Assembly (NCBI RefSeq): GCF_002843355.2
Contig: NZ_PJAI02000002.1
Coordinates: 265,279 to 329,278, forward strand
Reading direction: 5' to 3'
From: Colwellia echini
GTDB taxonomy: Bacteria > Pseudomonadota > Gammaproteobacteria > Enterobacterales > Alteromonadaceae
Length of the DNA stretch: 64,000 nucleotides
The stretch's first letter is position 1. Every line of letters starts with the position of its first letter. The notes beneath the pieces were generated by a model. That model made no database searches. It had not been told where the DNA came from and saw nothing but the letters and a program-made list of their open reading frames with translations. Shown piece after piece: positions 56,610-64,000 of this stretch. Both the position numbers and the translations under genes were made by a program.

Positions 56610-57392
56610 TTAGGAAACTATAGGCGCTAAGTTTATTTTGCTAGCGACTTGTTTAATTTTATCTATAAAAGATATTTTGTTACCCTGCTCATCAACATCA
56701 GCAATAAAATTGAACTGGGCAATTTTCGGTATAGGAAGTAACTGCTCAAGTTCATCAATATTTTCATTAAGATTACTCATTGAAATTTCGCTGGCGCAAT
56801 TAGCAACCCAGCCAATACAAGTTAGCCCATCTGCTTTAATTGTTTCAAAGGTTAATAGCGCGTGGTTTAAACAACCTAATTTCATGTTTACAATTAGTAT
56901 AACCTGATGTTGTTCAGCGATAGCAAAATCAGACAGAAATTGATAATTGCTTGAATCACTTTTGCTCTCTTGGCTTGAACTTCCTAGCGGTAAACGCCAA
57001 CCACCTGCGCCTTCTGTCAAAATATAATCAACATCAACGCTTTTTGCTGCTGCTTTTACTGATTGGTAATACTTACTTATTTCAGTAATAGTTATTTTTT
57101 TGTTGTGTTTTTTCGCGGCAATATGTGGCGCAATAGCTTCTTCAAAGGCAATTGGATTAATGTTTTGAATACTTTGCCCGCAATTTGCAAACTCACTCAG
57201 TAATTTTGCATCTTCATTTATCAATTGCTCTTTAACTAACTCGCAACCTGCGGAAACAGGTTTGAATGCAGCAACTTTACATTGTCGCTTTGTTAATGAA
57301 TTAACTTGCTGGGATAATGCATAAATAAGCGCACAACTAACAAAGGTTTTGCCCGCATCAGTATCTGTGGCGGTAATAAATAATTCTTTCAT
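56610..57392 (-). CDS. bioD: Dethiobiotin synthetase
   Basis: A 260-aa ATP-dependent enzyme that closes the ureido ring of dethiobiotin from diaminopelargonate and CO2. The P-loop TDTDAGKTF is at residues 8-16, the GAGGW motif (TEGAGGWRLPL) near 125-135 and NMKLGCLNHALLT after it, as in BioD. It is the last gene of the minus-strand bio unit, 137 bp past bioC, a larger gap than the others. Confidence 0.93.
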   Translation of the reverse strand: MKELFITATDTDAGKTFVSCALIYALSQQVNSLTKRQCKVAAFKPVSAGCELVKEQLINEDAKLLSEFANCGQSIQNINPIAFEEAIAPHIAAKKHNKKITITEISKYYQSVKAAAKSVDVDYILTEGAGGWRLPLGSSSQESKSDSSNYQFLSDFAIAEQHQVILIVNMKLGCLNHALLTFETIKADGLTCIGWVANCASEISMSNLNENIDELEQLLPIPKIAQFNFIADVDEQGNKISFIDKIKQVASKINLAPIVS

Positions 57393-57529
57393 TACAGGCT
57401 CTTAATTATTTTTTGAAGTGATATTAGATTTTTAAAGTAGTAATACAATTGATAGATAATCGCGGGTTAACGAGTTAATAGATATCTAAAAAATTTTCTT
57501 TAAACTTGATTTAGTAATTACTTAAGAGG

Positions 57530-58327
57530 TTAGTGATTTAGCTTAACCACTAACCCTGAAAATAATCGGTAAGTTGCAGGATAAATTCCGTCAGGCTCTA
57601 AAAAATCTTTATAATGCTCGGTCATTTTAAACCATTTGTCTTTACCAGAAAGACCACGGTTTTTCTTTTCTGCTAAATGATTAGCCCCCAAACCTTTAAG
57701 TTCACGTGCTAAATGAATGACATTTTGATATTCGAGAATAATATCTTGGCATTTTTGTTCAATGATAGTGCTTTTATCATTATTAAATAAAGCGTTTAAT
57801 TCATTAACCGTTTTAAAATCTATCACATGCTGATCTTCATCTACTTGTGCCCAAGAAGATTTAAGCTCGTGTAATGTTCCATCAACTAGGGTAGTAAATA
57901 TAAGTAAGCCGCCTGGTTTTAAAACCCGCATCATTTCAGTGATAGCTTCATCCAGAGGCTCGAACCATTGGATCACTAAATTTGAATAAATGAAATCAAT
58001 ACTATTATCTTGTAGTGGAATTTTATGCGCATCACCTTCAACCCATAAAATACTTTCTTTACGGTTTTCTTTAGCGAATTTTAGCATTTCAATTGAAATA
58101 TCTAAGCCAATAACTTGCTTATAAGTACCCGCTAATAAGTCGGTAAAAAAGCCTGTTCCTGAGCCTAAATCTAACACGGTAAGATCATGACGATTCGGCA
58201 ACCAAGTCATCAAATGTTTACCCGAATATCGCTGTAGTCTTGCCGAAACATCGTAAGATTTACTGGCAGAGCCAAAGCTTTTAGCAATTTTTATTCTGTT
58301 GGTTTTTTCTTGTTCTGAATGGGGCAT
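57530..58327 (-). CDS. bioC: Malonyl-ACP O-methyltransferase BioC
   Basis: A 265-aa SAM-dependent methyltransferase that starts pimelate synthesis. LDLGSGTGFF is the SAM-binding glycine loop near residues 51-60 and SFGSASKSYDVSARLQ the N-terminal BioC signature. Start and bioF stop share one base (TAATG), so translation is coupled to bioF. Confidence 0.93.
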   Translation of the reverse strand: MPHSEQEKTNRIKIAKSFGSASKSYDVSARLQRYSGKHLMTWLPNRHDLTVLDLGSGTGFFTDLLAGTYKQVIGLDISIEMLKFAKENRKESILWVEGDAHKIPLQDNSIDFIYSNLVIQWFEPLDEAITEMMRVLKPGGLLIFTTLVDGTLHELKSSWAQVDEDQHVIDFKTVNELNALFNNDKSTIIEQKCQDIILEYQNVIHLARELKGLGANHLAEKKNRGLSGKDKWFKMTEHYKDFLEPDGIYPATYRLFSGLVVKLNH

Positions 58328-59505
58328 TATACGATAGCCTTATTAATGCATTCTGCTAAGTATTTGATATCTTGTGTATTATGATTAGCACATATTGTAA
58401 CGCGTAACCTTGAGCTATTAACTGCAACTGTTGGTGGACGTATTGCAGTTAACCAAATGCCCTGTTTTTTGAGTAAATCACTTACCGCTAATGCTTTTTC
58501 TTCATCACCAATAATAATGGCATGAATCGAAGATTGAGTTGGTATTACCTCAATGGAGTCATCTAATAAATCAATAAATAACGCGCTCAATTCTTTAATT
58601 TTTTCTCGTCGCCATTGCTCTTTTTGAGCCAGTAAAATACTTGTTTTTGTCGCCCAAGCAAGCGCAGGAGAAATTGCTGTAGAATAAATATAATGTCGCG
58701 AAAAATTAACTAGATACTCATGTAAATTTTCATCACATGCTAAAAAAGCGCCACTTGTTGCAAGTGCTTTACCGAAGGTCGCCATAGTAATATCAATATT
58801 AGCAATGCTATTACTGCCCTCACCTTGGTTACCAATAACGCCAATACTGTGTGCGTCATCAAGATAAAGCCAAGATTTTTCTACTTTTGCAACCTGCGCT
58901 AAATCACTCACATTAGCTTGGCAACCGTCCATACTAAAAACACCTTCTGAGGCGATAAGTTTGTTCGGTGAAATTTTGGCGTTAGTTAATAAGCTAGATA
59001 AGTGTTCAATATTATTATGACTAAAACGTTTAACGGTTGCTTTACTTTGATAAGCTCCATCAATCATAGACGCGTGACTGAGTTTATCAAGAAAAAAGTG
59101 ACTATCTGAGTTTTTACCTAACGCATTAAAAATGGCTAGGTTGGCGCCAAAACCACTTGAAAAAAGTAAACACTTGGGCTTATTGAGCCATTGACAGATT
59201 TCAGCTTCAAGCGCTTGATGGGCATAATGATAACCAGTGACTAAGCTTGAGCTACTTGCACAAGTTCCAAACCTGTCAGCGCCTTGCTGCAATGCTTTGT
59301 TTATCTCAGGATGATTATTTAATCCTAGATAGTCATTAGAAGAAAAATTGAGATAAGACTTACCATTGATAACAATTTTATTATTCTCATTATCATTAAT
59401 TACGCTCTTTACGGCATAATTTCCGGTTTGAGCGCAAATCAATTGTCGATAACGTGACTTATTTTTTTGCTCTGCAATGTCGGAGCGAATAAAATCGAAA
59501 GCCAT
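58327..59505 (-). CDS. bioF: 8-amino-7-oxononanoate synthase
   Basis: A 392-aa PLP enzyme joining pimeloyl-ACP and alanine. NFSSNDYLGLNNHPE, SLVTGYHYAH, DDAHSIGVIG and the PLP lysine segment ATFGKALATSGAF are all present in the usual order. It lies 97 bp past bioB and overlaps bioC. Confidence 0.95.
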   Translation of the reverse strand: MAFDFIRSDIAEQKNKSRYRQLICAQTGNYAVKSVINDNENNKIVINGKSYLNFSSNDYLGLNNHPEINKALQQGADRFGTCASSSSLVTGYHYAHQALEAEICQWLNKPKCLLFSSGFGANLAIFNALGKNSDSHFFLDKLSHASMIDGAYQSKATVKRFSHNNIEHLSSLLTNAKISPNKLIASEGVFSMDGCQANVSDLAQVAKVEKSWLYLDDAHSIGVIGNQGEGSNSIANIDITMATFGKALATSGAFLACDENLHEYLVNFSRHYIYSTAISPALAWATKTSILLAQKEQWRREKIKELSALFIDLLDDSIEVIPTQSSIHAIIIGDEEKALAVSDLLKKQGIWLTAIRPPTVAVNSSRLRVTICANHNTQDIKYLAECINKAIV

Positions 59506-59602
59506 ACTTTAAAATCTTCTAAGCGTAAGTTTCTGACTTAGCGAATAAAGCTACCTTTTTAAAGATACCTTTATAAGCTTGCAGCTACGTTGTCCGTTAT
59601 AT

Positions 59603-60661
59603 TTAAACCGAAGCGTTGTAGAATAAGTCGCTATTTTGTTGATCAACAATCGCGGTTTTTAATATCTTGTCTGATAGCTCAGTATCACCAACAACAGTTT
59701 CAGTATTGATACCTAACTTTTCAAACAACGCAATATCTTGATTAGTTTCTGGGTTTTCAGTGGTTAATAACTTACAACCATAAAAGATTGAGTTAGCTCC
59801 GGCAAGGAAACACATGGCTTGCATCTGCTCGTTCATTGCGGTACGACCTGCTGATAAACGCACATGACTTTGCGGCATCATAATACGAGCAACCGCAATA
59901 CAACGAATAAAATCAAAGCTGTCTAAATCATCAACGTCTGCTAAAGGCGTTCCTTCCACTTTAACTAACATGTTAATTGGCACACTTTCAGGTTGTGGGC
60001 TTAGATTTGATAATTGAATTAGTAATGATGCGCGATCTACTGCTTTTTCACCTAAACCAACAATACCGCCACTACATACTTTCATACCTGCACTGCGAAC
60101 ATTTGTTAGTGTATCAAGTCTGTCTTGATAAGTACGGGTAGTGATAATTTGATTATAATGTTCAGGCGATGTATCTAAGTTATGGTTGTAGTAATCTAAA
60201 CCCGCGTCATTTAATTGATCTGCTTGATCACCTGATAACATACCCAGTGTCATACACGTTTCCATACCAAGCGCTTTTACACTTTTTACCATATCAAGTA
60301 CGTATGGCATGTCGCGCTCTTTAGGATTACGCCAAGCTGCGCCCATACAAAAACGGGTTGAGCCCATCTCTTTTGCACGTTGTGCGGCTTCTAAAACTTT
60401 TTCAACGGCTAATAAACTTTCTTTTTCTAAATCTGTTTTGTTACGCGCACTTTGCGAGCAGTACTTACAGTCTTCAGGGCAAGCACCGGTTTTAATCGAA
60501 AGCAAGGTACTTACTTGTACTTCGTTTGGATTAAAGTTTTCACGGTGAACAGTTTGTGCTTTAAACATTAGATCATTAAAAGGCATAGCAAATAATTCAT
60601 TTACTTCTTTTAAAGTCCAGTTGTGGCGAGCGATAGAATTGGCTGACTGTGCTTGTGACAT
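59603..60661 (-). CDS. bioB: Biotin synthase
   Basis: A 352-aa radical SAM enzyme inserting sulfur into dethiobiotin. The cluster-binding [11 protein letters not shown] motif is at about residues 60-70, and the second-cluster ligands lie in the barrel (KVCSGGI, ETCMTLG) with Arg in RLSAGR. It is the first gene of bioBFCD, divergent from bioA across a 138-bp control region. Confidence 0.97.
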   Translation of the reverse strand: MSQAQSANSIARHNWTLKEVNELFAMPFNDLMFKAQTVHRENFNPNEVQVSTLLSIKTGACPEDCKYCSQSARNKTDLEKESLLAVEKVLEAAQRAKEMGSTRFCMGAAWRNPKERDMPYVLDMVKSVKALGMETCMTLGMLSGDQADQLNDAGLDYYNHNLDTSPEHYNQIITTRTYQDRLDTLTNVRSAGMKVCSGGIVGLGEKAVDRASLLIQLSNLSPQPESVPINMLVKVEGTPLADVDDLDSFDFIRCIAVARIMMPQSHVRLSAGRTAMNEQMQAMCFLAGANSIFYGCKLLTTENPETNQDIALFEKLGINTETVVGDTELSDKILKTAIVDQQNSDLFYNASV

Positions 60662-60766
60662 GTTTTGTGGCTCTTCTTATAATAGTTTGGCTATTGAGCT
60701 ATGTTTACACATAAAACCCAATTGCATCTAGTTTACTTAACGGGTAGTCTAGCCTTACCTACCATG

Positions 60767-60799
60767 ATGTCAACGATTAAAGAGATTTTTAGTTAACAA
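60767..60799. promoter_or_regulatory. Candidate BirA operator between bioA and bioB
   Basis: ATGTCAACG-N15-AGTTAACAA resembles the BirA box (TTGTAAACC-N15/16-GGTTTACAA), matching 6 of 9 and 7 of 9 positions with the expected spacing and an AT-rich spacer. It ends at the bioA ATG. Overlap with the ribosome-site region is unusual, so the call is tentative. Confidence 0.4.
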
Positions 60800-62152
60800 A
60801 TGAGCAATAAACAAACAACCCTAACAAATTATGAACAAAACACATTGCTACAGTTTGATAAAGAAAACGTCTGGCACCCTTATACATCGATGTCAGAGCC
60901 ATTACCTAGTTATTTAGTTGAAAGCGCAAATGGCGTTATGATCAATCTAGCCAGTGGTGAGCAACTCATTGATGGTATGTCTTCCTGGTGGTCTGTTTTA
61001 CATGGCTACAATCACCCTGTTTTAAATAAAGCACTGCAAGATCAAGCCGCTAAAATGTCACATGTTATGTTTGGCGGTCTAACGCATCAAAGTGCAATCA
61101 CCTTATGTGAAAAGTTAATACGCTTAACACCAAAAGGTTTAGACAAGGTATTTTTGTCTGATTCTGGCTCAGTAAGTGTTGAAGTCGCTATGAAAATGGC
61201 ACTGCAATATCAACATGCTGTAGCCGCAAAAAAACAAATGAAATTAACTAAAACCAAGTTATTAACCGTTAAAAATGGCTATCACGGCGATACTTTTGCC
61301 GCCATGTCGGTATGTGATCCGGTTACGGGTATGCATCAAATTTTTGATCAAGTCCTAATGCAGCATTATTTTGCTCCAGCACCACGTATTAAGTTTGGTG
61401 AGACTTGGTCAAATGATGAAATGGTAGAATTAGCCAAGTTGTTTGCTGATCATCATAACGAGATAGCCGCTTTTATTATTGAGCCTATTGTACAAGGCAC
61501 TGGTGGTATGCGCTTTTATCACCCCGAGTATTTAAAAGCCTGTCGCGAATTATGTGATCAATATGACGTATTAATGATTGTTGATGAAATTGCCACAGGT
61601 TTTGGTAGAACTGGAAAACTATTTGCCTGTGAATGGGCAGATATAAGCCCTGATATTATGTGCTTAGGTAAAACCTTAACCGGTGGCTATATCACACTTG
61701 CTGCCACTTTGTGTTCGAACCATATTGCAAAAACTATTAGCGATGGTGAAGCAGGCTGTTTTATGCACGGCCCGACATTTATGGGCAACGCCCTCGCCTG
61801 TGCTGTAGCCAATGCCAGTATTGATTTACTCATTGAAAACAATTGGCAAAGCCAAGTTAAAAAAATTGAAAATACATTAACCTCGTTATTATTGCCATTA
61901 GCAAATAACGCCCGTGTTGAAGATGTACGGGTGTTAGGCACTATTGGTGCTGTAGAGTGTAAACAAACGGTTAATGTAGCAAATATTCAAAAACGTTTTG
62001 TGGAATTAGGTGTTTGGATACGACCTTTTGGTAAGTTAATTTATATTATTCCACCGCTTATTATTAACGCCAAACAATTAACAAATTTGGTCAATGCCAT
62101 AGCGACAGTGTTAGATGAAGATGAGTGTTTTAATCCTAAATTCAAGAATTAA
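60800..62152 (+). CDS. bioA: Adenosylmethionine-8-amino-7-oxononanoate aminotransferase
   Basis: A 450-aa class III aminotransferase using SAM as amino donor to make diaminopelargonate. VWHPYTSM near residue 20, GMSSWWSVLHGYNHP, GYHGDTFAAMSV, IVDEIATGFGRTG and the PLP lysine in CLGKTLTGG are standard BioA landmarks. It is divergent from bioB, as in enterobacteria. Confidence 0.96.
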   Translation: MSNKQTTLTNYEQNTLLQFDKENVWHPYTSMSEPLPSYLVESANGVMINLASGEQLIDGMSSWWSVLHGYNHPVLNKALQDQAAKMSHVMFGGLTHQSAITLCEKLIRLTPKGLDKVFLSDSGSVSVEVAMKMALQYQHAVAAKKQMKLTKTKLLTVKNGYHGDTFAAMSVCDPVTGMHQIFDQVLMQHYFAPAPRIKFGETWSNDEMVELAKLFADHHNEIAAFIIEPIVQGTGGMRFYHPEYLKACRELCDQYDVLMIVDEIATGFGRTGKLFACEWADISPDIMCLGKTLTGGYITLAATLCSNHIAKTISDGEAGCFMHGPTFMGNALACAVANASIDLLIENNWQSQVKKIENTLTSLLLPLANNARVEDVRVLGTIGAVECKQTVNVANIQKRFVELGVWIRPFGKLIYIIPPLIINAKQLTNLVNAIATVLDEDECFNPKFKN

Positions 62153-62228
62153 TAAGATACTTAACCACTGAGTTATTATATTTACAACTGCGCTGTGTTG
62201 TTTTAAAAAATAGTTACAGCCAGCGTAT

Positions 62229-62242
62229 TGCGCAATTGCGCA
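62229..62242. repeat. Perfect 14-bp palindrome downstream of bioA
   Basis: TGCGCAATTGCGCA, about 75 bp past the bioA stop. With no T run it is a weak terminator candidate and might be a protein site. Confidence 0.5.
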
Positions 62243-62290
62243 TCAGTTGCCGAAAAAATTTTCACCTCATTAAAAAACAATACAAAACCA

Positions 62291-62322
62291 ATTTTTTAGC
62301 CCTAGTTGATTTGCTTGTTAGC
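62291..62322 (+). other. Right half of an attC-like site at the start of the cassette region
   Basis: TTTTTTAGCCCTAGTTGATTTGCTTGTTAGC aligns with the right arm of the complete attC at 63390-63486 (both share TTTTTAG, CC, TTGA, and GCTTGTTAGCAG at the same distances). Its left arm is missing, and the last codons of the brnA gene are written in it. It marks the border between the bio cluster and integron-like DNA. The sequence here is described in segments. Confidence 0.6.
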
Positions 62323-62547
62323 AGCTTGTTGCTCCAATCTTTCGACTAACCAAACTTTTATAATAGATTGACGTGTTGTTCCAACACGACTTGCTTCTTT
62401 ATCAAGAGAGTCAATTACCCAAGATGTAAAATCATCATTCACTCTTTTCTGTGTTTGATTGGGACGAGATATTGTTGATAAATCTAAATCATCAAGTATA
62501 TCGTCTTCGTTAGCATCGAATTTTTGATCGAATTGTTCAGCTTTCAT
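62302..62547 (-). CDS. brnA: BrnA-like (CopG-type) antitoxin
   Basis: An 81-aa protein starting MKAEQFDQKFDANEDD with a C-terminal ribbon-helix-helix (KRVNDDFTSWVIDSLDKEA, RVGTTRQSIIKVWLVERL). A strong GGAGG site lies 7 bp before the ATG at 62547, which I prefer to the longer frame from 62643. The start overlaps the end of the toxin-like frame by 11 bp, the usual toxin-first order of brnTA. It should neutralise BrnT and repress the operon. Confidence 0.82.
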   Translation of the reverse strand: MKAEQFDQKFDANEDDILDDLDLSTISRPNQTQKRVNDDFTSWVIDSLDKEASRVGTTRQSIIKVWLVERLEQQAANKQIN

Positions 62548-62776
62548 ATATTGATACCTCCACTTTACGTGAGCGTCTAACTGAGATAATTCTAATAGTG
62601 TCATCACGATATGTAATAACAGCAGACCTGAATTTACCAGCAATAGTTCCGATTACTAAGTAGCGTTGTTCTCCTTCGGATTTAGCTTTTACTTGAAGTA
62701 AATCAGGATCAGCCCAAAGCTCTTGAGAATCAATGAAATTAATTCCATGCTTATCGAAGTTGGTACTACTGTTATT
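62537..62776 (-). pseudogene. brnT: BrnT-type toxin gene, truncated at the 5' end
   Basis: The frame reads FDKHGINFIDSQELWADPDL, then EGEQRYLVIG, SAVITYRDDTIRIISVRRSR and KVEVSIYES, which is a near-complete BrnT ribonuclease. The usual first dozen residues, including the start, are missing: upstream the frame continues with no ATG, GTG or TTG back to a stop at 62834-62836. The lost part is replaced by the parD promoter region. Translation from a rare start such as ATA cannot be excluded. Confidence 0.7.
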
Positions 62777-62806
62777 TGTCCTTTTGAGTGACTTGTAATA
62801 TTTTTT

Positions 62807-62833
62807 GTACCATAATATATTATATATAGGTAC
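62807..62833. promoter_or_regulatory. Candidate parDE operator
   Basis: GTACC-N17-GGTAC with a perfect inner palindrome ATAATATATTAT (62812-62823), 18 bp before the parD ATG. The inner part can also be the -10 box. ParD antitoxins repress their own operon at such palindromes. Confidence 0.5.
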
Positions 62834-62850
62834 TTATGAGGTTTTACATC

Positions 62851-63090
62851 ATGGCTAAAAATACAAGCGTTACACTAGGTGATCATTTTGATCAGTTTAT
62901 AAACCAACAACTTAACTCTGGTCGTTATGGCTCAGCAAGTGAAATCGTTAGAGCTGGATTAAGAGCCTTAGAAGATCAAGAAGCTAAGCTTTTAAATTTA
63001 CGTAATATGTTAATCCAAGGCGAACAAAGCGGCGTTGCCGAGTACAGCTATGAAAGCTTATTGACTGAATTAGATAAAGATAACCATTAA
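62851..63090 (+). CDS. parD: ParD-type antitoxin
   Basis: A 79-aa antitoxin with the ribbon-helix-helix MAKNTSVTLGDHFDQFI and the ParD signature RYGSASEIVRAGLRAL. A GAGG site precedes the ATG at 62851; the ATG at 62836 has none. It overlaps parE by one base (TAATG). Confidence 0.92.
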   Translation: MAKNTSVTLGDHFDQFINQQLNSGRYGSASEIVRAGLRALEDQEAKLLNLRNMLIQGEQSGVAEYSYESLLTELDKDNH

Positions 63091-63383
63091 TGAATAAGTT
63101 TGTATTATCTTCGAAAGCCAAAACAGACTTAATTAAAATAGCTAAATATACCCAAATAACTTGGGGACTAGCTCAACGGAATGATTACTTAAAAGTATTA
63201 GATAAAACGTTCCATTTATTAGCTAATGATCCCGAGCTAGGTATTAACTGTGATTATATAAGAGAAGGTTACAGCAAATACCCACAAGCTAGTCATGCTA
63301 TCTATTACAAAGAGTATAAAAACAGTCAAATATTTATCGTGAGAATATTACATAAAAGTATAGATGTTAACTCCGCGTTCTAG
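63090..63383 (+). CDS. parE: ParE/RelE-superfamily toxin
   Basis: A 97-aa toxin: LSSKAKTDLIKIAKYTQITWG at the N-terminus (first 20 residues of the helix pair), then SHAIYYKEYK and FIVRILHKSID, the standard ParE strands. ParE toxins inhibit DNA gyrase. Translation is coupled to parD. The attC behind it suggests that the pair came as an integron cassette. Confidence 0.92.
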   Translation: MNKFVLSSKAKTDLIKIAKYTQITWGLAQRNDYLKVLDKTFHLLANDPELGINCDYIREGYSKYPQASHAIYYKEYKNSQIFIVRILHKSIDVNSAF

Positions 63384-63389
63384 AAAATA

Positions 63390-63486
63390 TAACGCCTTAC
63401 TAGGGGACTAAAAATTGTTGGCTATAATATTGAGCGGAGCGAAAGTAGCCAACTGTTTTTAGTCCCACTTGAGTGGCTTGTTAGCA
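63390..63486 (+). other. attC recombination site
   Basis: A 97-bp imperfect palindrome starting TAACGCCTTACTAGGGGACT and ending CTTGAGTGGCTTGTTAGC. The arms AGGGGACTAAAAA and TTGTTGGCT (left) pair with AGCCAAC and TTTTTAGTCCC (right), leaving extrahelical bases as in integron attC sites. It lies 7 bp past parE. Confidence 0.75.
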
Positions 63487-63496
63487 GTTGATTACA

Positions 63497-63874
63497 CTAA
63501 TGTTCCGTATTGCTTGCTGGAGCGTTTTCTACATTTAAACGAGCTTCACAACCAAAAGTAATTTCTCCGCTACTTTCTCTAACCCAAAAATCTCCAACAG
63601 CTCTTGGATCATTTGCAAACTTGGTTTTCTTACGCTTAATTAGGCGCTTCATTTCTAATTTTACGTTTTTAGGGGATGTCTCCATAAGAGACAACAACTC
63701 TGATTCGAATTTTGTTCCATTTCCCCAAGAATCCATGGCAACCGCATTCCAAGCAGTTACAACTATTTTCATTGTTGCCTCAAATTCTTCTTTAGTATAA
63801 TTCAAAGGTAATCCTGCGATTATACCTTTCCCAAACTCTAAAACAGTTTGAGATATTTTTTTACTCGGAATCAT
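63497..63874 (-). CDS. Cassette-borne protein of unknown function (125 aa)
   Basis: A soluble basic protein that starts MIPSKKISQTVLEFGKGI and has DSWGNGTKFESELLSLM and RLIKRKKTKFANDPRAVGDF segments. I cannot name a family; the style is that of unknown cassette proteins. It is oriented against the array and sits between a full and a partial attC. Confidence 0.65.
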   Translation of the reverse strand: MIPSKKISQTVLEFGKGIIAGLPLNYTKEEFEATMKIVVTAWNAVAMDSWGNGTKFESELLSLMETSPKNVKLEMKRLIKRKKTKFANDPRAVGDFWVRESSGEITFGCEARLNVENAPASNTEH

Positions 63875-63897
63875 ATTACCTACAATGTTTAAACTGC

Positions 63898-64000
63898 TAA
63901 CGCCCTGTTAATGGGCAAATTATTGTTGGCTAAAATAAGCGACGCAGGAGATGTATGGACTCCTCCCCCTCGCGGGAGTTTTGCGGTATAAAGTAAAAAG
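63898..64000 (+). other. Start of another attC, cut by the window edge
   Basis: TAACGCCCTGTTAATGGGCA followed by TTGTTGGCT repeats the left arm pattern of the attC at 63390. The matching right arm would lie beyond the window. Confidence 0.55.

Overview
The window reads as chromosomal DNA of an AT-rich marine gammaproteobacterium. Gene content and protein style (yejK/yejL/yejM cluster, ArsJ pathway, DUF3943 protein, divergent bioA/bioBFCD, 67K-type SppA) fit the Alteromonadales, most likely a Colwellia/Thalassotalea-type member of the Colwelliaceae. This assignment is inferred from protein resemblance; there is no rRNA gene in the window to confirm it. Coding density is ordinary and most genes are housekeeping or common accessory genes. 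Several islands of mobile or unusual DNA are interspersed.

Layout. 0-9.3 kb: the 3' tip of a gene, a SEC-C protein, sppA, a DMT transporter, a nitroreductase, a chemoreceptor and asnS. 9.4-12.4 kb: a relic of a P2-type phage replication gene followed by an SOS mutagenesis cassette (perfect LexA box, umuD, umuC, SRAP protein). 12.6-15.6 kb: AraC/GyrI regulator, MATE pump, tRNA-Pro(GGG). 15.7-22.3 kb: yejM-yejL divergent from yejK, then pyrC, a tandem PTPS-fold protein and an M23 peptidase. 22.3-28.6 kb: a four-gene SMC/condensin-like operon (TOPRIM protein, SMC ATPase, kleisin-like and KITE-like subunits) that looks like a divergent Wadjet/MksBEFG system with a non-canonical gene order. 28.6-31 kb: a REP-associated transposase with four REP hairpins and a tyrosine recombinase. 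31-41.5 kb: TrmK-like methyltransferase, helD, recX, mtfA, an AraC/aminotransferase divergent pair, a DUF3943 protein and a MITE-like element. 41.3-48.3 kb: a 58-aa gene, gabD-type dehydrogenase, an HflX paralogue, a tandem array of tRNA-Ser tails with terminators behind a real tRNA-Ser(UGA), and a double nitrilase-fold protein without catalytic cysteines. 48.5-52.9 kb: arsenic operon (ArsC-ArsR fusion, ACR3, GAPDH, ArsJ). 53-56.2 kb: zinc-ribbon protein, exported peroxiredoxin, a second FtsZ-like protein and an orphan HicB, with phased repeats between the last two. 56.6-62.2 kb: complete biotin cluster. 62.3-64 kb: what looks like the edge of a chromosomal integron: half an attC, a brnTA module with a 5'-truncated toxin gene, parDE, a full attC, an unknown cassette gene and the start of another attC.

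How genes work together. bioA and bioBFCD make biotin from pimeloyl-ACP under a probable BirA operator. The ars genes give two outputs for arsenic: arsenate reduced by the ArsC domain leaves through ACR3, and arsenate taken up by GAPDH into 1-arseno-3-phosphoglycerate leaves through ArsJ. umuD, umuC and the SRAP gene form a damage-tolerance unit. The SMC operon has intact Walker A, signature, Walker B and H-loop motifs and a TOPRIM nuclease centre, so an anti-plasmid or DNA-loop-cleaving role is the most likely reading. It is the best candidate for an under-described system here, followed by the second FtsZ, the tRNA-Ser tail array and the integron edge. All functional calls rest on motifs and family resemblance read by eye; no database search was run.
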